64,000 nucleotides of DNA. It comes from Eulemur rufifrons. Taxonomy: Eukaryota > Chordata > Mammalia > Primates > Lemuridae. The translations under genes were made by a program, and so were the position numbers. The stretch covers positions 248,796,843 through 248,860,842 of the forward strand of contig NC_090989.1 in assembly GCF_041146395.1 (NCBI RefSeq), written 5' to 3'. Below are positions 48,150-60,400 of this stretch, piece after piece (the stretch's first letter is position 1; each line of letters begins with the position of its first letter). Below the pieces are notes generated by a model that saw only the letters and a program-made list of their open reading frames with translations, did not search any database and was not told where the DNA came from.

Positions 48150-48425
48150 TCTCTCTGAAAGGACAAAAGATTTGACCATATGGATTGCTTTAGCTAATGG
48201 AATGTGAAGGGAAGTGATGTGTGCCACCTCTGGGCATATAAGCTTTAAGAGCTGATATTTCTTTTGATTTCAGTTTGTGTCCCAGCTTAAAGAATATGTG
48301 GGGCAGAGCCATGACCAACTCTTAATAGATATGTGGCTTGATTGAATCTTTATTGTTTTAAGTCACTAAGATTTTCACATTGTTTTTTATTACAGCAACC
48401 TAAGTTACTGTGAATTATAGTCATA
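48150..48425 (+). mobile_element. MLT1 (MaLR) LTR remnant
   Basis: Follows an MLT1 LTR: TTTGACCATATGGATTGC with TTAGCTAATGGAATGTGAAG, then GAAGTGATGTGTGCCACCTC, and the 3' end TTATTGTTTTAAGTCACTAA with TTATTACAGCAACCTAAGTT. The middle is shortened. Positions 48196-48366 are the source or partner of the inverted copy at 45764-45934. Confidence 0.75.
48196..48366 (+). repeat. 171-bp inverted repeat, copy B (within the MLT1)
   Basis: Partner of 45764-45934. MLT1 context continues on both sides of this copy, but not around copy A, so B is the likely original. Confidence 0.9.
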
Positions 48426-48769
48426 TTTATGTATTCTATCCTCTCAACTTTCCCCTCATGGGTCCCATATTCTCATATTCTCCACTTAAGTAATTTATCC
48501 ACAAATACTAACTCTGAGATGTGCCTAATGTTAAAGACCATAACAAGAAGCCTCCACAGTTAACACTGAAGGAACTGGGTTAAATGGAGATGGTGTTTTA
48601 AATCTTCACTGTAGAATACAAATATGTACTGAATAATTTCCCTCCCCCAAATCATAACTTTTGGTCATTAACTGATGATTTCATGTTTGCTACCTAAATT
48701 TGATCTTCACATTTCTGTTGATTGTTTTTGTTCTATATTTAAAAATTTTAAGTACCTACCAAGTGAAAG
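48426..48769. other. Unassigned AT-rich DNA
   Basis: Nothing recognised. Confidence 0.5.
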
Positions 48770-48890
48770 AAGCTAAAATAACATGCATTATATACATTAC
48801 TTTTTAAAGACCTCCTATGACTACATGAAGTAGACATACTGCATCTGTTAAGCATATTTTAGAGATGAAGACACTGAATCTGCTATTTTC
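48770..48890 (+). repeat. MIR SINE remnant
   Basis: ACATTACTTTTTAAAGACCT with CTATGACTACATGAAGTAGA and TTTAGAGATGAAGACACTGA follow the second half of MIR. Confidence 0.6.
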
Positions 48891-50089
48891 CTTTTAATGT
48901 CCTATCAGAGTATTATGCATTACTTCATAAGACTCATCACAACTATACTAAGTCATCCTGATATGTTTGTTTGTTTGTTTCTGGGAGACTATGGGCTTCA
49001 ATTAGACAGATCCTGATAATTTTAAGTGTTCAATTTCTATTTGCTGCATGAGTGAATGTATTGAGCATGCAACTAATTTGCCAAATGTGCTCAGATTTTT
49101 AAGTGGTATAAAATAGGTTTGAAACACAGTCTGACTCAATCCTCCTTGTATATTGTCTGTCTTTGATGTCTTTATTGCTTAAGGATTAGATATTGACATA
49201 CTGCCCATAATTTCATAAGGGAATTAGATATCAGACAACCTCTTGTTTTCACTGAATAATGTTGATCTAAGTTGAAATTTCAGAGAGATAGAACCTACTC
49301 AATGAGACAGAACCATTAAACTAACTGTCATTTTACACTTCCGTTATTTTAACTGGGCATGCACTCTTCCAGATTTCATATTGGGAAACATTTTATAAAT
49401 TTATTCATGTCAACTTGTTGGTAAGTTAAGGCAACACAATAATTATCAATAAGTATGTACTTCTTGATAGATAAGTATCTTAATCAATATAAATTGATTT
49501 TGAAGGAGAACTTCGGGCATATATGGGCTGATTTGTGAATATAGAGTTTCCAAATTATCCTGAAATTATGCAGCAAGGAAAAGTACATATTTTATTTTGA
49601 TTTATTTTTTGTTCCTTCCAGTATCATGTCTATTATAAAGGAAGAATACAACCTAAAGGATTGAATTTAAGATATCAATTTTTCATGTGAAACCTCTGAT
49701 TATTAAAGACTGTCACTAAGCCTTCTTTTTACAATCACAGTTTTCAGGTTTTTACATGAATAAATAGCATTTATTTTGTCATTTGGACTTGCAAATTCTG
49801 ACCTAGAATTGTATATTTTTTAATACTTAGAGTTATATCATTAGTAAAGGCTTTATATGAGGCCTAATCATAATCAGCTTCATTCCAAATCCCAATCACA
49901 ACTGTAAAATATATATTGATATAGAGAAATATAACATATATCACTTATGCTACATTAGAAAGTTATTTTTACTTATATGTAGATTAATAAGGGATAAGAC
50001 AGAGGCAATTACACTCTAAAATCTGTTATGGAGTTTATTTTCATAAATCCATCTAAGAGCATATATTCAAATTAGAGTTATGACTAGTC
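48891..50089. other. Unassigned AT-rich DNA
   Basis: No gene or named element recognised. Contains a (TTTG)n run near 48965-48980. Confidence 0.5.
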
Positions 50090-50212
50090 TGACACATTGT
50101 TGAAATATAAACTCCACTGGGTTGGAAATTGGTTAATCTCGTCTCTACAGTATCCCCAAAATGAGTGTATGACACATAAATGCTCAATAAGTATTTGTTG
50201 AAACAATGAACA
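50090..50212 (+). repeat. L2 3' end
   Basis: AATATAAACTCCACTGGGTT, CTCTACAGTATCCCCAAAAT and GACACATAAATGCTCAATAA with GTATTTGTTGAA reproduce the L2 3' end order. Confidence 0.7.
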
Positions 50213-50759
50213 AAATGGGTGTTTACTTAAGGAGGTTATTATTTCATGTAACAATCAAGTTGCCTTGTGCAAAGAAGGAAGAAAAATGCTTCAAGACACT
50301 GAGATTAACAAAGATTAAAAAATAAAGGGGAGGAAAAGAATTTAAAGTTCAAGAAGTAGTTAAGATAGGTTGTGCAGTTGAAATTTGGGGTGCAAGTAGA
50401 AGGATAAGGCTGAAGATATAGCATCTAAATGCTCCTTGTAAGTGAATGTCATGAAGAGGATCTTAAGGCAAGAATCAGTGTGAGGGGTTATATTGGGGTA
50501 TTCAGCACTGGAAAAACTCTAAGAGTGAAATGTATCCAAAACAGAGGATACTGCAAAATGCTGGAGAGGACATTAAAAATTCCAAAGATTGAAAGGCAGA
50601 GTCAGAATCAAGTTGAGAGTCAGGGCAAGATTTCAGGAAAGAAACAAAGATGGTGGAGGGATAAGAACAGTCCAAGAAAAGTTGAGAAATGTTTAGATCA
50701 AATGCCAAAAATAGCACGAGAGATTTCACAATTTATCCCTGGTGGTTGTTAAAGCAGTA
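50213..50759. other. Unassigned A-rich DNA
   Basis: A 107-codon + frame (50429-50752) is rich in Lys, Arg and Ile and has no recognised domain. Its composition follows the purine-rich strand, so I treat it as chance. Confidence 0.45.
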
Positions 50760-50960
50760 AAACTCAGATATCAAGGGCCAGATCACGAACTATTTTGTGG
50801 TCCAGCTATGGAATTTGGACTTTATCTGGAAGACTATAGGGAGCTCTTGGAGAATTTTTAGCTGGGGAGTGACATGATTTGTTTGTGTGTTTTATAAAGG
50901 TCACTCCAACAGCTGTGCAGAGCATGTAATTGAGAATGGTAATAAACTCAGAGAACAGAA
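50760..50960 (+). repeat. Old interspersed repeat, family unsure
   Basis: ATGGAATTTGGACTTTATCT, then AGCTGGGGAGTGACATGATT and AAAGGTCACTCCAACAGCTG match a widespread old mammalian repeat that I recognise by its GGACTTTATCC and GGGAGTGACATGATC blocks but cannot name with confidence. Confidence 0.45.
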
Positions 50961-52759
50961 TTTAGACTTTCCTGGAGTAATTAAATTAAACCTTTTTAAT
51001 GAACAAAAGTGCTATTAACATCTAGATCAATATATAAAACTTAATAAAAAGCACAAGAATTCCTGCCATAGAAATCAAATCAATGGCATTGTTAATGTAA
51101 GCAATTTCATTGTGCATTTAAAACCAGTAATGTATATAATAAACTTGTTCTATCTTTGTCTTACCCTAATTCCAGCTCTGAATTACAAATTGCTTTCAAA
51201 CTGTATGCAAAATTAATACCATGAACGGTGGTCTGAGAATTTGTTCCACAGATATTCAAGCCCTTCCATTATACATATATTTCCAACTTATGCTTATATA
51301 ATTGTTGTGTCAAGGACTCCAAAGCATTCATGGGACATTCATGAGACAAACTCATTTTGAAAATTACTGAGTGTTTCTTATATTAACACAAGAATAACAT
51401 CGTTTTCTTTTTATCCATTGTTTCAGTTCCTGGGCTAGGGTTCAAAAATGCTGCTTTACAAATGAATCTGCTGTTGATTTCTTCAAAGAAGATGAAATAC
51501 TTATTTTTTTAAAAATAATGCCTGCTGTTTAACAGCCCTTAGGTGACCTGCATATTTAAATATTTCAGCAATAATTCTCAGTCACAATGTACAATATTAA
51601 CAGAGGGAATGATGAAGTTAGGTGAAAGAGAGTGTTTAGTCTCTATGGCTGACAAGCAATACAATTCTCATAAAGAATTTTGCAGTGGAAAAACAAGGGT
51701 TCATGCTGATGTCAACAAATTTTAACTAAAAGACTATTATGTTTACTACTTCTTCAACTCTATAAGGAAATGTGATATTATAACATGTTCCACTTAGACA
51801 GGAAACTGATATGAGCCAGTATCCTTTGGCTATGTTATGTAAAAAATAGAAATATAGCTCTTACCTTTCAAAGTTAATATTTTACCCTCTTTTTGTTTCT
51901 AAACAAAACAATAACAAAAGCTTCAGTCCTAGTCAAGACAATAACTCATTTGTTTTCTTAGGCCAAACTAATCTAAATACAAAATAGATCTATGAAAGCA
52001 TATTAAGTAAATTTGGTATTATAAAGTACGTGAAATGTTATATACATATGTCATTATTTTAGCTCTTATTTATATCTTAAATTCAACCATTAGAAACCTC
52101 TTTTTACACTGTGGAAAGAAGAATGGATCTCATGTTCAAAGCTAAAAATTAGAATTGCTACCATAACTTTTCCATAAAATCAGTATGTGGATTTGTCAGG
52201 GGTGTTGTTAAAGACACAGTCGTCCTTGTCTGAATGCAGAGTTAAATAAGGCCACAGCTTGCTCATTCTAATTGCCTCTGTCAGAAAAAGCAATAATTGC
52301 CCACTTTGAGAAATGTCTTAAAAAGTTCACCTTTACAAAACTTAATTAACTTTTCAATAGAAATCTACAGTAAATTGAAACCATCTCATTTGAAAATACA
52401 GTTTTCACAGGTTTGTATCATTTCTCTAAAAAGATCTTTCAATACATTATTCCATTCAGTAACAACAGTGATAGGAGGGTAATAAAACAATTGAAACTTA
52501 ATCAAAAGCTATGAAAAAGTTCTCTAATGCCACAGAATATTTTCTGCTTCCAACAATACAATTTATAGGCAATGTTCTTGTAATTTAATGATTAACATGA
52601 ATTAATAAACAAATTAATAAACACAAAATAAAGATGTGCCAGTTTAGACCTTCAGTTGAACTGCAGTGAATTAATAATGGGTAATAAAATTCTCATCCAT
52701 TTTACATGTGGATACAAAATTCCAAATACATGTACGTTATTTTAGGACACATTTTGAGC
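50961..52759. other. Unassigned AT-rich DNA
   Basis: 1.8 kb with no gene or element recognised. Short frames at 51543-51725 and 52297-52482 have no domain. Confidence 0.5.
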
Positions 52760-52768
52760 TGAACATTT
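52760..52768. repeat. Left target-site duplication of antisense L1
   Basis: TGAACATTT, matched at 54248-54256. On the L1 sense strand this is a CTT/AAATG cut, fitting the L1 endonuclease. Confidence 0.7.
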
Positions 52769-53185
52769 TTATTTATTTATTTTTATTTATTTTTATTTCT
52801 TAATGGAAAACTTTTGTTTTAATTTCAGAATATTATGGGGGCACAAATGTTTAGGTTACATATATTGATTTTGCACTGCCCAAGTCAGAGCTACAACCAT
52901 GCCCATCCCTCAGACAGTGCGCAGTGCACCCATTAGGTGTGAATTCATCCATCACCTCCCCCCCATTCCCACCTGCCCGACACCCGATGAATGTTACTTC
53001 AATATGTGCACATAAGTGTTGATTAATTAGCACAAATTTGACAGTGAGTATACGTGGTGCTTGTTTTTCCATTCTTGTGATACTCCATTTAGGAGAATGA
53101 GCCTCAGCTCCATCCAGGATAATACAAGAGGTGCTAGATCACCATTGTTTTTTGGGGCTGAGTAGTACTCCATGGTACACATATA

Positions 53186-53593
53186 CTACATTTTGTTAAT
53201 CCACTCATGTATAGATGGGCACTTACGTTGTTTCCACATATTTGCAATTGTGAATTGTGCTGCTATAAACATTCTAGTGAAGATGCCTTTTTTATAGAAT
53301 GTCTTTTTGTCCTCTGGGTAGATGTCCAGTAATGGGATTTCTGGATCAAATGGTAGTTCTACTTGTAGTTCTTTGAGGTATCTCCATATTAATTTCCATA
53401 GACATTTTATTAATTTGCAGTCCCAGCAGCAGTGTATGAGTGTTCCTATCTCCACATTCACACCAACACTTGTTGTTCTGGGACTTTTTAATAAAAGCCA
53501 TTCTAATTGGAGATAAGTGACATCATTGTGGTTTTGATTTACATTTCCCTGTTGATTAGAGATATTGAGCATTTTTTCATGTTTATTGGCCAT
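53186..53593 (-). pseudogene. L1 ORF2 C-terminal fragment
   Basis: A 135-codon frame from [15 protein letters not shown] to SIHEWINKM. It carries the cysteine-rich domain in damaged form: GTLIHCCWDCKLIKCLW is present, but the two upstream cysteines are not readable. The [18 protein letters not shown] tail is typical. Confidence 0.85.
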
Positions 53594-53704
53594 TTCTCTG
53601 TCTTCTTTTGAAAACTTTCTGTTTATGTCCTTTGCCCACTTTTTAATGGGGTTGTTAGATTTTTTTTTTCTTGCTGATTTTCCTGAGTTCTATATAGATT
53701 TTAG

Positions 53705-53989
53705 TTATCTTTGGATAACCCTAGATAGCCCTTTATCAGATATATAGCATGCAAATATTTTCTTCCATTCTGTAGGCTGTCTATTGACTCTAGTGATAGT
53801 TTCTTTAGCTGTGCAGAAGCTTTTTAATTTGATCGTGTCCCATTTATTTATTTTTGTTGATGTTGTGATTGCTTTTGGGATCTTTTTCATAAATTCTTTC
53901 CCTAGGCCAATGTCTCTAAGAGTTTTTCCAATGTTTTCTTCTAGAATTCTTATGGTTTCATGCCTTAGTTTAAGTCTGTTATCCACCAT
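53705..53989 (-). pseudogene. L1 ORF2 post-thumb fragment
   Basis: A 94-codon frame with [17 protein letters not shown] and [18 protein letters not shown], the part of ORF2 that precedes 53186-53593 in the same element. Frame changes near 53600-53710 separate the two. Confidence 0.85.
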
Positions 53990-54247
53990 GAGTTGATTTT
54001 TGTGAGAGGTAAAAGATGTGGATTCTGTTTCAGTCTTCTACATGTGGCTATCCAATTTTCCCAGCACCATTTATTGAAGAACGATTCTTTTCCACAGTGT
54101 ATGTTTTTGTCTGCTTTGTCAAAGATCAGATGGCTACATGAGAATGGTTTTATGTCTGCATTGTCACTCCTGTTCCATTGGTCTATGTCTCTGTTCTTGT
54201 GCCAGTATCATGCTGTTTTGGTTACTATAGCCTTGTAGTATATGATT

Positions 54248-54256
54248 TGAACATTT
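54248..54256. repeat. Right target-site duplication of antisense L1
   Basis: Exact copy of 52760-52768. Confidence 0.7.
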
Positions 54257-54599
54257 AAGATTGTGAACTATGTGAAATCACTTGTATTGATCTAAAGGAA
54301 ATAATGACACATTTAATGCTACATTTGAGAACCAAAGATAGAATATGATGAAATTTTCTTCTTGGTATTGCCTCATGATATTTTAAGAGAAATACTCTTC
54401 AATGACTCATTCTTTGTTCTTAGACCCTATGTTTTTTTGTAAATAAAAAAAAATTCTTTTATTTTAAAATAATATGACTAGTTAAAATATAATAGGCCAA
54501 AATACAATAAGAATGCTTAAGCTATAAATGATACTCTTAATTATTTATCTTGACCAACACTAATGTTGAATTCTAAACCCTCTTAAGTCTACCATGACT
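54257..54599. other. Unassigned AT-rich DNA
   Basis: Nothing recognised. Confidence 0.5.
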
Positions 54600-56950
54600 G
54601 AGTTAGATCTCAGGTGGCTTTGTCTACTTTGCCAGTTTCTGTCTTTTGAAAGGTGCATTTATATCACTTGCATTTAAGGTAGTTAATATGTTAGTGCTTC
54701 AATCCACCCTTTTATTATCTTCTGTTTGTTTCTTTCCCATTTCTCTCTTCTTGCCTTCCTATGTGTTAAACTTTTTCTGCCAGATATATTTAACAGAATT
54801 TTTGGGTGTATCTCATTGTATAGTTTTGGTACAGTTTTTCTGGCTATTACAATATACATTTGTGACTCATTTCAGTCTACAACAGTTTATCACTTCAAGT
54901 AAAAGGACAACATAAAAATATTTAAAAGTGGGTAAAGTAAAGAAACCTGGATGGAAGTGAGGGTTTTAGTTTTTGTTTTAATCATAATATATATAAAATT
55001 AGTGAGGAAAAAGAATAGTCTATTTTATATACAAATATCCCTGCTTTTTTCATCATTTTCTTCTTTCACGATGCTGCAAATTCTCTTATCATTTCCTTTT
55101 TTCTTAAAGAATTCCCTTTTGTCAACTTTAAGACTAGTTCTGCTACTTACAAATTCTTATTTATTTTCTTCTGCCTAAGTATGTCTTATTTCTTCTTCAT
55201 TCCTAAAGGATAGTTTTCTTGGATATAGAATTCACAGTTGATAGTTTCTTTCTTGCAGAGCTTGAAAAATATTGTGTAAATTCTTTCCTGCCTCCATGGT
55301 TTCAGATAAGAAACCCATTGTCATTTTATTTGCCTTATAGGCAACTCATTTTTTTCTCCTTAGCTGCTTTTAAGACCGTTTCTTTTTTTTTTTTTTTTAC
55401 TTTTCAGAAGTTTAATTATGATGTATCTTGGCACTAATTTCTTTGGGTTTATCATGTTTGGAATCACTTAGCTCTTTGAATCTGCACATTTATGTTTTTT
55501 TGTCACATTAGGGATGTTTTCAGCCATTATTTCTCTGAATACTCTTCAGTCTCATTCTCTTTCTCCTCTCCTCAGGTACTCTGATTTTAAGAATGTTAAT
55601 CTTTTGTTATTACTCAGTTTCCTGAGGCTCTGTTCATTTTTTCCCCAGTCTATTTTCTCTCCGTTGTGCGGATTGGGTAAATTTCATGGATCCATTCTCA
55701 AGTTCACTGACTCTATTTTCTCTCTTCTTTACTCTACTTTTGAGCTTACCCTGCAAGTTATTTTTTTTTTTAATTTCTATCATCATATTTTTCAGTTCTG
55801 TAATTTCCATTTGCTTCTATTATATACTTTATTTCTTTGCTAAGATTTTCTATATTTTTCATTTGTTTCAAGATAATTTGAAATTGATTGTTAAAACTTT
55901 TCTTTGAGGGCTTCTTTAAATTCCTTGTCAGATAATTTTAATATCTGATTTGCCTCAGTATTTGTGTCAGTTCATTGTCTTCTCATGCAAGTTGTGATTT
56001 TCATGGTTCTTGGCATTATATGTGATTTTCTATGTATATTCAATATTTTTTCTATTGTATCAGAAGACTCTAGGCCCAAAAGAAATCTTTTAGGAAGCAG
56101 CTACCCTGTTTAAGGTTAGCAGGCAGGTTCTAGTCTACTTTTGTATGCCGTGATTCCACAGACAGTTTAATTTTCAGTCTTTAAGGTGTTATTTCAGTCT
56201 CCTTGGTTTATCTGATGCTTCTATAGCTTCCACTCATTTCTGCTGCTGTTGCCTGTAAGAATAGAAGGGGTTCCTCGAGGATGGTCATCAGATGCGTCTT
56301 GGTATGGAGGGCAATCTCAGGCCCGGAGCCTAAGAGGCTTTCTAGGATTGTCTACTTTTTTTGGTGGGTCCAACTTACTGGTTTTCCCCATCCACCCCAC
56401 TATTTCTGGGTGTGAGGGGAAATTCTCAGGCCCACAGGGACAAAGAGGTTTGCTGGGTTGAGCCAATTGCTGTGGCTGAGTATCTCCTGCCTGTTTCATC
56501 CACCTATTTCTGAGTCCCTTGGCAGTACAGGGCAATCCTCAAGTCTGGCAAGGAAAATAATATTTCCCCTGGCCACGTCTTTTAGGCAGGTCTCTCTATT
56601 AATCCTCTTTTCAGGTTGTGTTAGCCCACCTAATGTTGTCAGAGGGACTCCTGTCTCACCCAGGGGAGGAATGAGCCTATCTGGGTTGCTTTTTGTTTCT
56701 ATATTCTGGGTCAGGAAACACTAGATATATGCAGCCTTCTGTTGGGTTTGAGTATATAAGGCACCTGATGCTTTATTGTTCTTTCAGACCTGGGGTCCAA
56801 AATCAGTTCTCCTTATTTTTACCAGCTTTCACATTTCTCCTTTGGTTCATTCTTGTTACTTCCAAACTTTATAGCTGTGCTTATTAAGTAGGAGTGAGGA
56901 GGAGCAGGAAGAAATAGATCTATACCATCTTTTCCAGACTGGGAGTCTTT
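54600..56950 (-). mobile_element. Old L1 5' region, antisense
   Basis: The + strand shows blocks typical of reversed older L1M-type 5' sequence: ATGTCTTATTTCTTCTTCAT (55180-55199), AATTATGATGTATCTTGGCA (55414-55433), TTTTCAGCCATTATTTCTCT (55517-55536) and GCTCTGTTCATTTTTTCCCC (55628-55647). Further right it is GC-richer, and it ends TATACCATCTTTTCCAGACTG (56920-56940), which resembles a reversed L1 5' start. No 3' part is attached, so this is the 5' end of a different element from 52769-54247. Its many small + frames are chance products of the T-rich strand. Confidence 0.65.
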
Positions 56951-58379
56951 TATTAATGTTCAATGAAAAAGAATTTATTTTTGAACAAAAAAGAAAGGTT
57001 TGCTTGCCTAGAAGAAGGCAGTCTTATCCATTATACTGAAAACGCTAAATATGAGATTGTCTAGTTTCTTCCTGGAGGCCTTTTATGTAAAATAAGAGAT
57101 ATATCTCAGTTTTATACAATAAATTATACTGTACATAAAGCTTTACAAAGCATTTCCTCATGTCATCCTTACAGAAGCCCCCAAAGCAGGTGAATATTTA
57201 AGTCCAAGTACCTGCTACCTTAAAAAAAAAAAAAATCAGAAAACTTTGATTTGAAAGTTCAGGCAATATTTAAAATTCTTTTTGTTACAATTTTCTATCA
57301 CCTAATTCTTCAGATGTTCCCAGGTCTATCTTTGAAACTTGCCCAAAGACATGATTAGCTATTGTCAATGTCTAACAATAGTAAGTCCATCTGTCTTCCC
57401 TCATCTCAGTGACAAGGGAAAACTAAACTGCAACTGAATATGCAGCAATATATATTTTTCCATTGAGATTAAAAGTCTCTGATAACTGGGAGGAAAACAA
57501 AAACAAAAAGCAAAAAAGAAAATCACCTCTTGGCAATAGGAAAGCCTGAGCAATTAGGAATATGTGAGCCAGATAACATAAGACAGAGGATTAAAGGACA
57601 TCTGTGTCTGTGTCAAAAAGAGATATTGTTGTGCCAAAGCTGTGGTTTTGCTTATAATGTTTGTTATTTGCATATTAAGCTTTCTAATGCTTCAAATGAA
57701 AAAGCACAATTGCTAATCCTAAAGTAATATTACCTAGCATGATGTTTGAAAATGGTTCAGACAATGTAGAATGGTGACAGGTCTTCCATCTTGAAATTTA
57801 ATGTTTAGCTTCTGTGTTTAGCTTCTCCTGCCATCACCTAAAATGCAATAGTACCTTTTATATCCCAAATAAGTAGGGAATAAAAGTTAACCAGACTTCA
57901 TTGGATCATCACCTGTATATACCTATGAGCTACAGACAGACACAGGTAAGTTTTCTCAAACACAATCTTTAGGCAATCTTGTCAAAGGTAAAGGAGAATA
58001 AAGAAAGAGGATATTTCTACCTCGAAACCTAGGGAGTAACACAAATATCAATCTGCCTGAAATTCTTTTATAGAATGCCTCTATCAATGGAATGGTCAAG
58101 GTAACCTTGGACTTCATTCTAGTTCAGTAGTTTCTGGCTCTTCAGCAAAACAGAAGATGAGGCAGGGATCGAAATTAAAAATGCTGAGCCAACTATTCTG
58201 TGAGGCTTACCCTGAAATTTCCCTGGAGAAATACCACCTGTCCATGTCTAACTGGCACTGGAAGCTTGTTATATCTCTGCCTTCCTTGTTCATCCCATAC
58301 ATTTGATGTTTTCCTCAAACTCATGGCAAGATGCTAACTGTGCCTAGGTGTTATCAATGCACAGCTACCCTACAATAAT
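56951..58379. other. Unassigned AT-rich DNA
   Basis: No gene recognised. A weak MIR-like patch at 57140-57205 (AAGCATTTCCTCATGTCATC) is too short to call. Confidence 0.45.
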
Positions 58380-58830
58380 TAGTCTGAATTGACTTTTTTG
58401 AAATAGTCCCCTATGCATATGCCAGTATTCATGCTGAACTTGTAATATTTCTTGATATTCCTACAATGGGAAATGACTTCCCTGGAACCAATATTTTTAT
58501 AATGTTCCCAAGTTCCTCTGGTGCCCTCCGGGATATGAGCCATGAGGATTAGAAGTCAGCACACTGATGCTGCAGCCTGCTGGCCAGCAGCCTGAGATTT
58601 TGCACACTGCCATCCAGCTTACTCAAGGCCAGCTGGCAGAATGAGATGTGAGGACAGATGCATCTTATAAATGGACATCTGTGGAAAGACTGTACTCCAG
58701 GCATCCCAGGCTGGCATGGAATCAAAGGGACCAGTCTCCTTCCTTGATCATGGGAAGTAAAACCTCAACCAAAGATGTGATACCTACTTGGCAGAGAAAA
58801 GACAGAATACACCACAGGCTGAGATATTAA
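58380..58830. other. GC-richer segment, unassigned
   Basis: About 450 bases clearly less AT-rich than the flanks, with ATGGGAAATGACTTCCCTGG near 58466 and a GCAGCCTGCTGGCCAGCAGC stretch near 58572. It has no frame with a known domain and no repeat family I recognise. It could be an old LTR or DNA-transposon piece, or conserved non-coding DNA. Confidence 0.35.
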
Positions 58831-59015
58831 ATGGGCCAAAGTTGCAATCTCTCAAACACACGATTTTACAGGAAAAATATCCTAGAATAGTGATTTTGTT
58901 TTGCCTTTTCTTGGTATGTAGGACCAAAGCAATAATTAAATGCAGAAAAAAAATCACTTTTATTATTTTATTTATTTCCCCATAGAGTAAAAGTTCTATG
59001 TGAGTATTCGAATAC
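58831..59015. other. Unassigned AT-rich DNA
   Basis: Nothing recognised. Confidence 0.5.
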
Positions 59016-59165
59016 ATTTCATATATTCATGTACATACATACACATGTATGTGTGTTGTGTATATGTGAATGCTTCATATGAACACACACATGTGAACAT
59101 GCATATATACATATGCATACTTACACCTACTTGCATACAAATACACATGTGTACATGTGGTATAT
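59016..59165 (+). repeat. Imperfect alternating CA/TG/TA tract
   Basis: About 150 bases dominated by alternating purine-pyrimidine steps (ACATACACATGTATGTGTGT and similar). It is a degenerate microsatellite with several ACATGT palindromes. The 62-codon frame across it is a by-product. Confidence 0.7.
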
Positions 59166-59789
59166 ATAGAGAGAATATATATACCTAAAATTACACATAG
59201 AAAATACCAGTTAAAGTCTTTAAGTTTTAACCATTCTTTGGTAATAAGTGATAATGACATTGTGGGATGGACCTCTCAGAAGTCTTTCTTCATGTGAGAT
59301 TGATTATATTTCTATGAGAGATTAAGCTTAGTAAATTGTCAAGAAAACAACTAGGCTCCATAGAAAAGCCCTAGTCCATATTTCCACGGACACTAACTCT
59401 ATCATATAGTTAGACGATTCAAACACACAGAGAAACACAGATACACAGCATCCTGTGATAACATGAGCATGAAATGAAATGAATTAAAGAAAGAAATTTC
59501 TTAATCTTATTGCCACATTTCACAGAGGATTTTATAGAGTGTGTGTGAATGTTCATAATAGATTTAAAATAGGCTATGTTTTCCCTAATTTATCTGATTG
59601 AGAATATGTCACGGATCTACATATAGCAAGCACTGTTCTGATCGATACAGGATGAAGTGAGCCTTATAATACCATGATGTTTGAAGATTAAATATGTCTC
59701 TTGGCTCAGTCTTGTAAGAACTTACATCAGAGTATAAGAAGAAGCAGTGAGGGAAGAGCAGGAGAAGATAATGAACTGTTCATAGAACT
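59166..59789. other. Unassigned AT-rich DNA
   Basis: Nothing recognised. Confidence 0.5.
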
Positions 59790-60400
59790 GTTTGACATTG
59801 TGGCATAAGGAATATTATTTATTTGGGTCTATGTTGCTAAGTTTAGCACTTTCCTATGAAACACAGTTCCATTTCAGGACAGTGAATACTCCAGAGAACA
59901 TTATCTCCTATGCACCCAGAAAACTCCGACAGAGCAGTGGAATGCCTAATGAAAGCTGGCAACACCCAGCAGCACTGGTGTCTTTGCTCACCAAACAATT
60001 GAATATCCAGGACGGTGCAGCTGGACCTAGAGGCAGTCATGCCCAGAAGGCTGTTCATTGGTCCTCAGCAGAAGTCTTAGTGCATTAAAGAAAGGAAGAT
60101 CAATGGTAGCTAGCAGTTATGATAGTGCCGAGGAACATGCAGGGCACCAGTGCTCTGCAAAGCAGTTGCAAGTCTTCCCTGTAACCAGTGAAATGGTCCC
60201 TGATCTTGACTGAGACTGGTGCTACCTGGTGAACTTAATGCCATCTAGCCACAGGCTCCATGAGGCCACAGGAGGTGGTGCTGCTGGTCAAAAAGAACAG
60301 CATCCATGAGCAGCAACAGCAGTCCACAGCAGATTTTTAAGGGACAATCAGACACTGGTGCCCAGCAAAGTGGATCTTGTCCAAGTAGATAAATAGTTTC
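59790..60400. other. GC-richer segment, unassigned
   Basis: About 600 bases with more GC than the region around it. It contains a 98-codon + frame (59792-60088) that matches no family I know. 60230-60330 is rich in CAG/CTG-like triplets (GGTGGTGCTGCTGGTC, GAGCAGCAACAGCAG). No introns, poly-A or target duplication show a processed pseudogene, though a decayed one is possible. Confidence 0.35.

Larger units (their letters stand above)
52769..54247 (-). mobile_element. 5'-truncated L1, antisense, with target-site duplication
   Basis: Starts with a (TTTAT)n head (the reverse of the A-rich tail) at 52769-52800. A strepsirrhine-type 3' UTR follows (TATTATGGGGGCACAAATG near 52831), then ORF2 in reverse up to a truncation at 54247, just beyond the ORF2 thumb region. 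The UTR type matches 6255-7470 and differs from the G-rich UTR of the young L1 at 32110-34912, so at least two L1 lineages were active. Confidence 0.9.

Noticed and set aside
50429..50752. A 107-codon Lys/Arg-rich + frame
   Set aside because: Its composition follows the purine-rich strand; no domain or homologue recognised.
55514..55843. A 109-codon Leu/Phe/Ser-rich + frame that looks like membrane segments
   Set aside because: It lies in a T-rich antisense L1 region. T-rich strands give Leu/Phe-rich chance frames.
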